Source of the DNA: Isoetes taiwanensis
Lineage: Eukaryota; Streptophyta; Lycopodiopsida; Isoetales; Isoetaceae
NCBI GenBank assembly: GCA_021234155.1
Contig: JAJEKV010000009.1
Location: forward strand, 13,462,546-13,526,545
Direction: 5' to 3'
DNA: 64,000 nt
The translations under genes were made by a program, and so were the position numbers. Position 1 is the first letter of the stretch, and each line of letters begins with the position of its first letter. A model generated the notes under the pieces. The model was not told the DNA's origin. It did no database searches and was given only the letters and a program-made list of their open reading frames with translations. This document shows, in pieces, positions 11,481 through 22,018 of this stretch.

Positions 11481-13620
11481 GGACTTCCTTCTGCATATTA
11501 TCTACAAATTAGGCATAGAAACAATCCCCCATGCTATAAATTCAAAAATATCACACTTGAGTCTTAGTTCAACAGATGGAACAAAAAACAATGTCTGAGG
11601 TATATCTTTCATGATATCTTAGCAAGTTCGCTTAACTAGAAAGATTATGTATGAGGTATAGCTTTCTTGTTCATCTTAGCAAAACAAAGCGGACCTCAAA
11701 GACCTCAATGTACGCTCAATCATATGAGTCCAAATTATTCATATAACACTAGACATGCATAGCATTTGATTTCTATTTGCTAGACGGAACATCGCATTTG
11801 ACTTCTATTTAAACCCAACCGTCAATTCATATCCTGCATAAGAAATAATCTAACATTTGATTTCTATTTAAAGTCATCTCTCAATTTATAGTATATCATC
11901 CTGCAATCTGTATAAGCTAAGTCAAGTGACATGCCCTTAGAATTTTTCCCACCAGTCCTGTTACATGCAAGTGAAAAAAATTTGATCTTTGCATAACAAA
12001 ATGCCTAAACAAGAGAAAAAACTACATATATTTCAACCAAAGACTTGAGATTTTAAGTGCCAGGGGATTCGACGATTTGTTTCCAAGCATAAGCCTGAAA
12101 TTTGCCACATCTTTTTTTAACCCTGATTTGCCATAGCCAGACCTCTGTTTGTAGCAATGGAGCCATCCAAAATCCACTGCTCCAATTAAATTCAACCAAA
12201 AAATATTTCTTTGCATTCTTGTTGTTGTTGTGCAATAAATTGAATCCATCTTTGAAACCCGAGTTCCTTCAATAGAGCCCCATGATCGTCATTCGTGAAG
12301 CTGAATGAGAAAATTAGAAAGCAAAGCTTATGTAAAAACTTGAGGTAGAAATTCTAGAAAGAAAAGAACCAAACCGAAGATAGCGGGCGATTGGTGACAT
12401 GGGAGGTCGCAATCTCGACCTCGATTCCAAAACATCAAACAACGCCCTCTGGGATGACTTCTTGATGAAATGGCGAACTTTTGCAAAAAGCGTAGAGGAG
12501 TTTATAGGACTTTAGAGGAGTTAGTAAAAGCTTAGAGGATGTTATAGCTTCAAAAATGGGAACTATAGGGTTCAGCGGGCATCTAGCTTCAGAGTCATGC
12601 TATGTTGCTTTAGAAAAAATGCCATGGCTTCTTCTCTAACGGCTTAAAAATGCCCATTTGAAGGTCCCCTCGAACCAAGCATTGGGCAAGATTGCAAGAA
12701 ATAAACGGCTTGAAGCACATGAATTTTTCTTCAACAAATTCTTTGAACAGGCTGGATTTGGATCTGCAGTTTCGGGAACACATGGGTCGCCATAGCCAGT
12801 CGTATGATGATCTTTTTCACGGAAAGCGAGGCTTCTAAAGCCCATTAAGCGGACTAGGGCGAAAACCTCTATGTAACTCTGCACATAACGATTTCTCCTT
12901 TTAGCACCACGACCGGTGGCGGGAGCTCGTAACACTATTGTTCTTTGCAAGTAACTCCGCGCCATCCATGATGGTCCACATTTTGATTCAGTCCTAACTT
13001 TTGCCAAAATCATGTGCATTTTTGAAGGCCGGCCTTGTCGTCGTCGGGAGAAGCAATGCAACTCAAAGTTAGAACAGATACCCATAACCAAAACCATATC
13101 CAGTTCGAGGATTCCGCCTTTGGATTCCTCATTCGCGAAGCTTATCAACCCTCGAGAAGATATTTAACAATGAAGCGCCTTGCATGCATATAATACCATG
13201 GCGAAAGCGCAAAAAGCGGAAATCGTTCCACGAGAATGGAACAAAGAGGCCAAGAAACGAAATGGGTGAGCTTAGAAAAACGTTACCCGGAGGGTGTCGC
13301 GGTTACTATTTACTATTGTTCCTCAAATACTTCCTTAAGCAATGCTTACGGAGAATAAAGAAATGATGTACAAAATTATAAGAAGACGTGCAACATTATC
13401 CATTCTGAGAATCGGAGAAAGGATTTGCCTTTGGTTACGTAGTAGAAATTTTCTCCATTTTGCTCATGAATCTGGCGATCAAGTCTTTAGGAAGGAAGCA
13501 TGCTCGGCATGGAATGGAAGTGGATCTGCCGGGTTGTCTCATCATCGCTCGCGTGGCGCGTTGGTCCACGAAATCACGGGAGTTTTATATGCCCGAGTCC
13601 GGTATGGGGACGTCGGAATA
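11481..13620. other. Spacer, no gene recognised
   Basis: AT-rich DNA to about 12640, then mixed. The direct repeat CATTTGA(T/C)TTCTATTTAAA occurs at about 11788 and 11851. GTAGAGGAGTTTATAGG-type short repeats lie at 12490-12545. A 170-codon minus-strand open frame (12636-13148) matches no family. It breaks into a different, shorter frame in the right copy (47970-48350), so I do not call it a gene. Confidence 0.5.
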
Positions 13621-13700
13621 ATGGTATGATAAATCTGAAAGTGTATTAATGGCCGCGATAAATCTGAAAATGTATTAATGGCCATGATAAACCTGGCTAC
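13621..13700 (+). repeat. Short tandem repeat (about 36-bp units)
   Basis: GATAAATCTGAAA(A/G)TGTATTAATGGCC occurs twice in tandem, with a partial third unit. The right copy has the equivalent at 48915-49005, written CAATAAACGCAAAGTG in place of GATAAATCTGAAAGTG. Confidence 0.6.
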
Positions 13701-13826
13701 AAGCGTGTCGTGCTTTGATAATTTTTAAGGAACAAAATAGGCGAGAACAGAAATGGGATACTGCATTACATAGGGTGGAAAAGTGACACACATCCGTAGT
13801 GTTGCCTAAAGCAACATTTTGTATTA

Positions 13827-13923
13827 GGTAATTGCCGTGAGGAGGGTCATTCCGCCCTGTAAAGTCTCCGGCGGCGCCGCCAGAGACTTTACAGGGCGGA
13901 ATGCCCGACTCAGGGCAATTACC
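13827..13923. repeat. 97-bp palindrome (hairpin-forming), left copy
   Basis: An imperfect palindrome with outer arms GGTAATTGCC / GGCAATTACC and a nearly perfect inner stem of about 28 bp. The inner arms start CATTCCGCCCTGTAAAGTCTC and meet at a GGCGGCGCCGCC centre (around 13875). It could be a miniature fold-back element or the source of a hairpin RNA. No target duplication is clear. It sits about 2.1 kb upstream of the PPR gene and recurs at 49143-49237. Confidence 0.8.
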
Positions 13924-14379
13924 GGGGCAACCGGACGTAATCACCACATGGTTCATATTACGAACAGAAGATCTACGATGGCCATGGCATTCTCTTTAGA
14001 ATGTCAGCTTTAGAACTACTGGCTCCGGCCAAAAACTATGAATCCTTCAAAAAAATCCAGTATCTAACTCTCGATTTGGCTTTTCTCGGAGCCCTTCATC
14101 GGAGAAAAGAACTGAAGATATGAAGATATGCTAATATGGAGGGAAGAAGGGATTTGTGTCAGATATGCTATGGGTGCAAAACCGATCTTCTTGGAATGCA
14201 AGAATCTTTAGAGCCCCTTCTGAAATCGCCAGTCTCCTCTGCCAAAGATCGACAGAACTTGATTTCGAGCCATGTATTGTAGGATTTGCCTCAAAGCTTT
14301 GTTTTATGCCAGCTTTGAGTTTCAAAAGGGTTTTTACCTTCTATTTCATGCCTGTTCAAAAGGGAAAACACGAGCCAGA

Positions 14380-14454
14380 GAGAATAATCAGCCTTGTACC
14401 AACGAGAATAATCAGCGAGATACTCAATCCGGCGGCAGCAGTGAGAATAATCAG
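14380..14454 (+). repeat. Three short direct repeats GAGAATAATCAG
   Basis: GAGAATAATCAG occurs at 14380-14391, 14404-14415 and 14443-14454. It lies inside a 111-codon open frame (14156-14491) that persists in the right copy (49473-49808) with a few substitutions, but I recognise no product. Confidence 0.6.
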
Positions 14455-15076
14455 CATTGTTCAAAGAAAACACATGCATTCATCAAACTAAGAAAGATAA
14501 ACCAAGAAATAAGAAAATAAAAGCTGCAGACCTGAAAAGCCCGCCTCTTCAATCCGAACACTTTCCAGGCCAGGCTTTTGGCTCTAATCTGTGGTTTCCT
14601 TTTACATTTGCAACTCTAAGGGTGCTTTCCCATGGACGGACGGACCTGGATGAGGTCAGACCCAGGTCCAGAAGTAATCGTCGGGATTACTTTCCAACTG
14701 AGGTCCTTAACCTCAGCGGGCGACTCAGGGAGCTCATGGGAACATCCGAATAGAAGACCAGACCTCCAGGAAACCTGGAGGTTTTCTGCCATGGGAAAGC
14801 GCCCTAAAGCAGAGAATCTGAAGCTTCAGCGGTATTCAGGCGATATTCAGCTAACGGAACAGCTCCTGGCGCAAATTCTTGGCTCCAGGAGTGACGGGGA
14901 AGTGAACGTGCTTCATAATGTTTTAATATGGCAGCTTCCTATGCTGAGCTATGGCGGCAGCTCTCCTGGCGACGTATTCAGCTATGGTGGAATGCCAGAT
15001 CTAAGAGCAGATAGCAGAGGATGAGGCGACAGTAGGCAGCGGCGCCGCTACACAGAAAGGGGCAAATTTTATGCCC

Positions 15077-15084
15077 TATAAAAA
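15077..15084 (+). promoter_or_regulatory. Candidate TATA box upstream of the PPR gene, left copy
   Basis: TATAAAAA in a GC-richer setting, about 875 bases before the PPR start and about 210 bases before a good splice donor at 15296. It is identical in the right copy. Its role is inferred from sequence and position only. Confidence 0.35.
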
Positions 15085-15295
15085 CTGGAAGAATATACAG
15101 TAATATGAATCATGTGGTGATTACGTATAGTGAAGAACTCGCCACGCGGGCAGCATCCTACCACAACTGAACTTTCATAAGTTCAGCAAGATTCAGCCAT
15201 GACACGGCAATCTGTTCATGTGAACCCAGGATCAGTATATTTGGAGAGGAGCCGGAATGAAGGAGGCCGCTGTGACGAAATCCTGACCTAACAGG

Positions 15296-15522
15296 GTAAG
15301 TAAATAGGGTCGGTTTCTTGGTTGGTTTTGCAGATGGATTCTTGTTTGCAAAGGTTAATTAATTTTCTCGCTGGACATGGAAGCGGTCATTTCTTGTGCC
15401 AAAACAACTTCGCCTAGCAGATTCTGGTATTTTTTGCCTTATAACATTACGTTGCCTTACAACTTCTTATAGCTAACAGTGAGATTTTAGGATCGTTGGC
15501 TAAAATCCTTTTTGTTTTACAG
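15296..15522 (+). other. Candidate 5'-UTR intron, left copy
   Basis: A consensus donor (CAGG|GTAAGT) at 15296 and a T-rich acceptor (TTTTGTTTTACAG) ending at 15522 define a 227-base candidate intron before the PPR reading frame. A second acceptor-like TTTTGCAG at about 15333 would make an intron too short to be likely. The signals are identical in the right copy. No transcript evidence is available. Confidence 0.35.
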
Positions 15523-15659
15523 AGCTTCTTCACAGAGTGGTGAGCCAAGTAAGAGGAAAGGAAGGGAAAAGGGAGATCGAAAGTTTTTTCAACGAGTTTC
15601 TGTATCTTGCACTGTCTATGATAAAATTTGAAGATCTAGCATAGAATGTGGATAGGCTC

Positions 15660-15860
15660 ATGACTTCACTTTGCAGTTTAGCATCTATTCAAAATGCTGA
15701 CCGGAAATTTGACCTTGTCAAGCTTGGGGCAAAGATGTCCCACTTGCAAGGTTTTTTGGCATGTGTTCACATGTTTGAGGAGCTAGGTAAGCAGGTCCTT
15801 GATTTAATACTGCTGCAATCAGATGGTGAGGACCATGATGATCGAATGCCTGCTGCATAA
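15660..15860 (+). CDS. Possible upstream ORF or exon before the PPR gene, left copy
   Basis: A 66-codon frame starting at the ATG at 15660 (MTSLCSLASIQNADRKFD...) and ending about 94 bases before the PPR start. It is kept in the right copy (51314-51514) with one change at the last codon, but the whole neighbourhood is near-identical, so that conservation says little. I recognise no domain. It may be an upstream ORF in the PPR leader, an exon of an unrecognised gene, or chance. Confidence 0.3.
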   Translation: MTSLCSLASIQNADRKFDLVKLGAKMSHLQGFLACVHMFEELGKQVLDLILLQSDGEDHDDRMPAA

Positions 15861-15953
15861 TGCCCTATGCCACAAGAATTAATTTGTGTATGCCTTATGC
15901 CCATTGCCGTGGGAAACACATAGTTACCAAAGGTTTGGTCCCCACATGATGAT

Positions 15954-18084
15954 ATGATCATAGGAACGGTTAACCTTCCACGCGCACTACATGATGTGTC
16001 GCACTCAGATTGTCAGCTCAAACCTGACAATTCGAACCTCGCAACATTTCCGGACAAGGAAATCGCATCTCTTTTGCAGAAATGTAAGGCATTATCCAAT
16101 GGCAAGTTTATTCATAGCCACATTATCAGATCTGGTCAGCAAGGCAAAATATTCTTGGAGAATTTCTTGGTCAGAATGTATGGTAAGTGCAATTCTATGC
16201 AAGAAGGAAGAATTTTGTTTGATAGGATGAATACTAGAAATTCTTTTTCTTGGAATATCATGATCTCAGGATACGTAGAACAGAGGATTGTAAATGAGGC
16301 ATTTAATTTGTTTAAACAGATGCCTAATCCAGACAAGGTTTCCTGGAATGCCACAATCAGAGGTTATATTCAAGAGGGGCATCTGGACAAAGCCCTAGCA
16401 CTGTTCCAACAAATGCCCGAACGAGATGTTGTCTCATGGACAACTATGCTCTCTGGTTATGCCCTCTACGGCCAGCTTGATGAGGCCTTAGAGTTCTTTG
16501 AACAAATGCCCGAGAGGGACTTGGCTTCTTGGAATGCCATGATTACAGCATGTGCCCAACATGGGTTTCTTCGGAAAGCCCTCAGTCTTTTTCAGAAGAT
16601 GCCACAAAAGAATCTTGTTTCGTGGAATACTCTGCTCACAGCATATGTCCAACAGGGGAAGATCAATGAGGCTTTCAGAATATTTGAACAGATGCCTCAA
16701 CGAGATATAATTGCATGGACTAATATGCTTGCAGCATATACACATCAAGGATTACTCAAGGAGGCACTAGATTTATTTGAGAAAATGCCTCTAAGTAATA
16801 CAGTCACATGGAATCACGATGATTGCTGCATGTGCTCAGCATGGTTTTTGGCGAATCTATAGAACTGTTTAAAAGATGCCTCAACCAGATGTCATATCAT
16901 GGACATCTATCCTTGGTGCGTATTCTCAAATGGGGATGCTTTCGAGGAGGCCTTTCAAGTCTTTCTTCAAATGCCCCAGCGAAATGTTGTTTCATGGAAT
17001 TCTATGATTGCAGCCTACATTCAAAGAGACATCTTGAAGATGGCTTTAAGCTTTTAGGCAATGCCAAATCCAGATATTGTCTCATGGAACACCATGATTT
17101 ATGGCTTTTGCTCAACATGGTGACTTTGAAGGCCTTCCAGTTGTTTAATCAAATGCCTTGTCGAGGGCGAAGTCTCTTGGAATACACTAACTTCAGCTTT
17201 TGCTCAACATGGGTACTTCACTGAGGCCCTCTGTCTTTTCCAGCAGATGCCTCAAAGGAGGATAACCTCTTGGAATGCTTTAATTGCAGCTTTTGCTGAA
17301 CAAAGGCAGCTCAAGTTGGTCCTTCGACTCTTTCAACAAATGGAGCAAGAAGGTATGAAACCCAATAAAGTAACATTTGTTAATTGTTTGGATGCATGTG
17401 CTAAAGCTACAGATCTAGCTGAAGGAAGACGCGCGCATACCAGAATTATTTCTTCTGGATTTGAGTCTGATCCTGTTGTGCAAAATGCCCTTATCAATAT
17501 GTATGCAAAATGTGGAAGTTTAGATGATGCTTGTGTGTGGTTTGAGAAACTGCCAGTACAGGATTTGCTTCTGTATAATGTTATGCTGGCAGCATATGGG
17601 CAGCATGGAAGTGGCCAGGAGGCCTTAAGGATCTTTAAAGAGATGCAACAACATGGTATGTTGCCTGAAGTAGCATCTTTTAGAAGTGTGCTCTCTGCAT
17701 GTAGTCATACTGGCCTTGTTGATGAAGGATGCCATTATTTCATAGTTATGAGTATGGAGTATTGATCTTGCCAAGCTTAGAGTACTATGGCTGTCTTATT
17801 GATGTTCTGGGAAGGTCAGGACAGCTTGAAGAGCAGAGGTTTTAATTTTCAACATGCCCTTTCAACCTAACCCCACATCCTGGAAGGTTTTGCTTGGCGC
17901 TTGTAAGATCTGTATTGATGTGAAACAGGGCAAGCGTGTGGCTGAGCATGCCATTGGTTTGGACGTTGGTGACATGGAAACATATATATTGTTGTCTAGC
18001 ATCTATGCTGCGGCTGGTAAGTGGCATGATGCAGCAAATGTAAGAAGGCTCATGGAAAAAACCTGCGTGATGAAACAAGAATAA
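15954..18084 (+). pseudogene. PPR protein gene, left copy, frameshifted
   Basis: This is the counterpart of the intact 711-codon PPR gene at 51608-53743. It is open from the ATG at 15954 for 302 codons to 16862, covering the N-terminus and the first six S-type PPR units. It is then disturbed by single- and double-base indels at about 16813, 16846, 16872, 16938, 17024, 17052, 17103, 17127, 17162, 17763 and 17829, for a net loss of 5 bases. It is open again at 17247-17765 and 17854-18084 with the normal C-terminus. Outside these lesions the two copies differ by about five single bases. Several lesions touch CG dinucleotides and others are homopolymer runs, so base-calling error is a serious alternative to real pseudogenisation. 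If the lesions are real, only a truncated six-repeat protein could be made. Confidence 0.8.
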
Positions 18085-18106
18085 ACAGACATTCTGATCT
18101 TAACTC

Positions 18107-18379
18107 TTAAATATTGTTGAGGTAGAGCCAAGGTGTAAGAACTGAGTTGTATGTCCCTACACCATTTTTGGTCTTGTGCTGCAGCTTTCTATTCAAAATA
18201 TGTTTTTTGTTACGAAGTGCAATATGGATCAAGCCAAGTCCAAGCAGGACTATCAGAGAAGTATAGCCACAGCCAAAAAAGAACAGCACAAACGGTGAAT
18301 AACTCGCCATCCAACCTATGAGCTCAAATGAGTTTGAACTCCCCACCGAGCTGAGAGCTAGCATACACAAGACGACCAT
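18107..18379 (-). CDS. Hypothetical small membrane protein, left copy
   Basis: A 90-codon minus-strand frame starting MVVLCMLALSS, convergent with the PPR gene and starting about 300 bases past its stop. The predicted protein has two hydrophobic stretches (about residues 1-12 and 26-54, including SPFVLFFFGCGY and SLIVLLGLGLIHIAL) followed by a basic tail (RNKKHILNRKLQHKTK). It is unchanged in the right copy (53766-54038), which may only reflect the recent duplication. I recognise no family. It could be the last exon of a longer gene, PPR 3'-UTR, or chance. Confidence 0.25.
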   Translation of the reverse strand: MVVLCMLALSSVGSSNSFELIGWMASYSPFVLFFFGCGYTSLIVLLGLGLIHIALRNKKHILNRKLQHKTKNGVGTYNSVLTPWLYLNNI

Positions 18380-19689
18380 GTGATCTCAGGATTCCTCGTC
18401 TCTAGATCCATATCTATGTAATTGACACACTTAACATATATAACTCTCATGGGCAAGATGCCTTAGGCATATTCGTGTTGATGCTTGCCACGTATTTCTG
18501 GGAAAAAAAATAGGGGCTTTAAGAAAAAGAGATGAAAAATGAAAAAAAAAGCCACGATTAGCCCCTATTCGATACCTTGATCGCGGAGAATTGGCTATGG
18601 CTGACTTGTTGTTAAATGACTTCCAAGAAGAGCTCGAGATAAGAGGTCGGTGAGTGTGCCTTTGAACAAAATACCTTGACGCAGAGAGCTATGACGATTT
18701 GTGCAAAGCTATGAGAACCCGGGCATGTTGGGGTTTTGGAGATGCAGCGGCCCTGAGCTTAAAATTTCTTAGGCAACCAAGTTTCTTGAACACTGGTAAT
18801 TCTGAACTTAAAAATACATCACATGTTACCAGCTCAGAACTTATGTGATGGTAATAAATTATAATTACCCATATAAGGTAGCTGCAATTCTGCATTTTGG
18901 AAATCGAAATTGTAGGAAAAGTCGAGCACTGGCGCACAGGTTGGAAAGTACAAAGGATGTTAAATTCTCTGGCACGCTTTTAGTAGATTGATCAGAGAAA
19001 AATAATGTGCCTTTATTAGCGACCGTTTGGAATTTCCAGTCTACATGTTTTAGGGGTGGCAAAGCTAGTTGTATTTTTCTGCTAAATTCGTTATGTCCAC
19101 AAAATCTACTTCTCGAACTAATCACATTGCACAAGCGGTTTAATGCATGCATCACAGTAATGTAGATATTTGAAAGTTTGAGTCATTTCATTTTGTCTAT
19201 GGCAGTCTATTGTAGACTGGTTTTGAAAACGGAGAAAAATTCCAAGGTGTTCTTCCCATGATCACGAAATGGTGTGCACCCCAAACCCTTTCCAATTTCT
19301 CTGCGGCATTTTTTCTGAGCCAATTAACCAGTTCTAATCTATGGGGAATACTCGGTTCTGAAGGAGATTTATAGAGGTACTTTAGGAGATCATAGACAAT
19401 GTAATAAGGAATAAAAAATGCATAGGTCAAATTTATGCATTGCCTATGGATTCGATTTATGCATTGCCTATGGCAAGATCATCCTCAAATCCGCAGATTT
19501 TGAGTTTTTGCACGACAAAGCTTAATATCGCTTTGCGGCATCTTCTATGTACTATTAGCTTCTAGAAACCAGGTAAATTGATTCTAAATTGACTTTGTAT
19601 TTTCTTTGTGATTTGTAATAGACTTAGTATTCCTTTTCCATTGCTATCTCACTTAGGCAGTTAAGCTATGCACAATTCTATTACATGTT
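18380..19689. other. Spacer between the PPR gene and the permease array
   Basis: No gene recognised. A 77-codon minus-strand frame (19197-19430, MTYAFFIPYYIVYDLLKYLY...) is identical in the right copy, but no domain is recognisable. A 24-base direct repeat around ATTTATGCATTGCCTATGG lies at about 19430-19475. The stretch 19189-19945 is nearly identical to 54848-55600. Confidence 0.4.
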
Positions 19690-22018
19690 TTTCCAGAATA
19701 AAATGTACAGTGGTCATGTATGATTTAGACGATGTCATTTTTGTTCTCAGACGATGTCATTTTTGTTCTCAAGTACATGACAACTGATTGTTACTTTCAC
19801 CTCCAAGAGCAAATTGAATATGCAGAGAGGCAGTTATTGCAAATGGGAAGTGCAAAGTTTTTGCTATGATGATAGCCTTTCTTACTTCAAGTATTTTTTC
19901 TAGGCTATATTTCATGAGGTAAGAGTAGATAACTTCTTGCCGCAGTTACAGCTGCCGAGGTTAAGCCCATCGCATTGGTTTCTTGCTTCTTACTTCTTGG
20001 ATGCAAAGAATATGGCCCCAAAGAATATGGCCAACATCTAAACTTACATGGAAATCGGCGACTTATGCACTTATTAAACTTCCTTAATAATTTGATGTTT
20101 GCATAGAGTTATGCCTATTTGCTGCATCTACATCCTTTCTTTTATGCTCCAATTCCCTCGCATTCAACTGCGGTGTTTATGCATATTTTATTGTTGGAAA
20201 AGATTTAAATGCCTTTACTTTCAATGCCATTGGCATTACAATTCTTAGGGCTTGGTTCTTATAGGACTTGATTCTAGTGTTGTGAACTCTTTTGGTGTTA
20301 ATAGTCAACAATATGTTTTGGGCTTCATTCTTGACATATTGGTATCACTTTGCATTACTTGGCTTGCATTTGACCATGATTTTCATCTGGCGAGGCTAGA
20401 ATCAAGGGCATCTAATCATGGAACACTTGCATACTATATATGATGCTTGATTTGGGCAGCTATTAGCTTCGGCTTGGTGTCTTTGAGCGATTATGTCGGT
20501 ATTCTATACTTAACATCCACCCTATTTGCTTTGAATAAAATGTACAATGGTCATGTATGATTTACGATGTCATTTTTGTTACGAAGTATATGACAACCAA
20601 TCATCTCAAGAGCAAATTGAATATCAGAGAGAGGCAATTATTGCAAATGGGAAGTGCAAAGTTTTGCTATGATGATAGCCTTTCTTACTTCAAGTATTTT
20701 TTCTAGCCTATATTATATTTCATGAGGTAGAGTAGATAACTTCTTGCATGGATTACAACTCGGTCGCCCATCAGTTAAGCCCATCGCATTGGTTTCTTGC
20801 TTCTTACTTCTTGGATGCAAAGAATATGGCCCCAAAGAATATAGCCAACATCTCTAAACACATGGAAATCTGGCGGCTTATGCACTTATTAAACTTCCTT
20901 AATAATTTGATGTTTGCATAGAGTTATGCCTATTTGCCTCCATCTACTCCTTTCTTTTTATGCTCCAATTCCCTCGCATTCAACTGCGGTGTTTATGCAT
21001 ATTTTATTGTTGGAAAAGATTTTACTTTCAATGCCATTGGCATTACAAGCTGCCGGGCTTGAGTTCTTATAGGACTTGATTCTAGTGTTGGCCAGAGCTC
21101 TTTGGTGTTAATAGTCAACAATATGTTTTGGGCTTCATTCTTGACATATTGGTATCACTTTGCATTACTTGGCTTGCATTTGACCATGATTTTCATATGT
21201 TGAGGCTAGAATCAAGGGCATCTAATCATGGAACACTTGCATACTATATGGTGCTGATTTAGGCAGCTATTAGCTTCGGCTTGGTGTCTTTGAGCGATTA
21301 ATAGGTATTCTATACTTAACATCCACCCTATTTCTTTGAATAAAATGTACAATGGTCATGTATGATTTACGATGTCATTTTGTTACGGTATATGACAACC
21401 AATCATCTCCAAGAGCAAATTGAATATCAGAGAGGCAATTATTGCAAATGGAAAGTGCAAAGTTTTGCTATGATGGCCATCTTTCTTGCTTCAAGTATTT
21501 TTTCTAGGCTATATTATCTTTCATGAGGTAAGAGTAGATGACTTCTTACATGGATTACAAGCTACCGGGGTTAAGCCCATCCCATTGGTTTCTTGCTTCT
21601 TATTTCTTGGATGCAAAGAATATGGCCAAAAGCGCTTTACGTGGAAATTTGGCGGCTTATGCACTTATTAAACTTCCTTAATAACTTGATGTTTGCATAG
21701 AGTTATGCCTATTTGTCGACATCTACATTCTTTGTTTTATCTTCCTACTCCCTCATTCATTCACTTGCGGTGTTATGCATATTTTATTGTTGAAAAGATT
21801 TAAATGCCTTCACTTTCAATGCCATTGGCATTACGGTTTCTTTGGAGCAGTTCTTATAGGACTTGATTCTAGTCTTGTGAGCTGTTAGTGTTAATAGTCA
21901 ACAATATGTTTTAGGCTTCATTCTTGACATATCGGCATCACTTTGCATTATTTGGCTTGCATTTGACTTCTTGCATGGATTAAACATTGGCCGTTGGATT
22001 GGTTAAGATTTGTTGGAG
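19690..22018 (+). pseudogene. Three-unit tandem array of purine-permease (PUP) gene fragments, left copy
   Basis: Three tandem units of about 0.8 kb (landmark TAGAGTTATGCC at 20104, 20919 and 21699). Each carries part of a plant purine permease, a membrane transporter of the drug/metabolite superfamily that takes up purines and cytokinin bases. Readable blocks include YLPASTS, FIVGKDLNAFTFNAIGIT, VLIGLDSS, GVNSQQYVLGFILDI and, in units 1 and 2, degraded ILYLTSTLF. Each unit begins with AATAAAATGTACA(A/G)TGGTCATG. All units share a TAG where the family normally has Trp before SYAYLP, and a two-base frame disturbance before YFIVGKD, so they descend from one already-broken copy. Unit 3 ends differently, in FLHGLNIGRWIG. 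The left copy is more corrupted than the right. Confidence 0.7.

Noticed and set aside
12636-13148. 170-codon minus-strand open frame
   Set aside because: The right copy breaks it and reads a different protein in the corresponding place (47970-48350). No domain or plausible composition supports coding.
13621-13700. Possible CRISPR-like spaced repeats
   Set aside because: Two to three simple tandem units without unique spacers in a eukaryotic genome.
14763-14790. Terminator-like hairpin followed by T-run (CCTCCAGG-AAA-CCTGGAGG then TTTT)
   Set aside because: It looks like a bacterial intrinsic terminator, but this is plant nuclear DNA, where such a structure has no established meaning.
20104-20112. 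TAG before SYAYLP in the permease units as an intron acceptor (TTTGCATAG|AG) rather than a stop
   Set aside because: The permease homology continues upstream across this point (NNLMFA), so no intron is needed. The later frame break before YFIVGKD would remain in any case. Kept as pseudogene, with the caveat noted in the findings.
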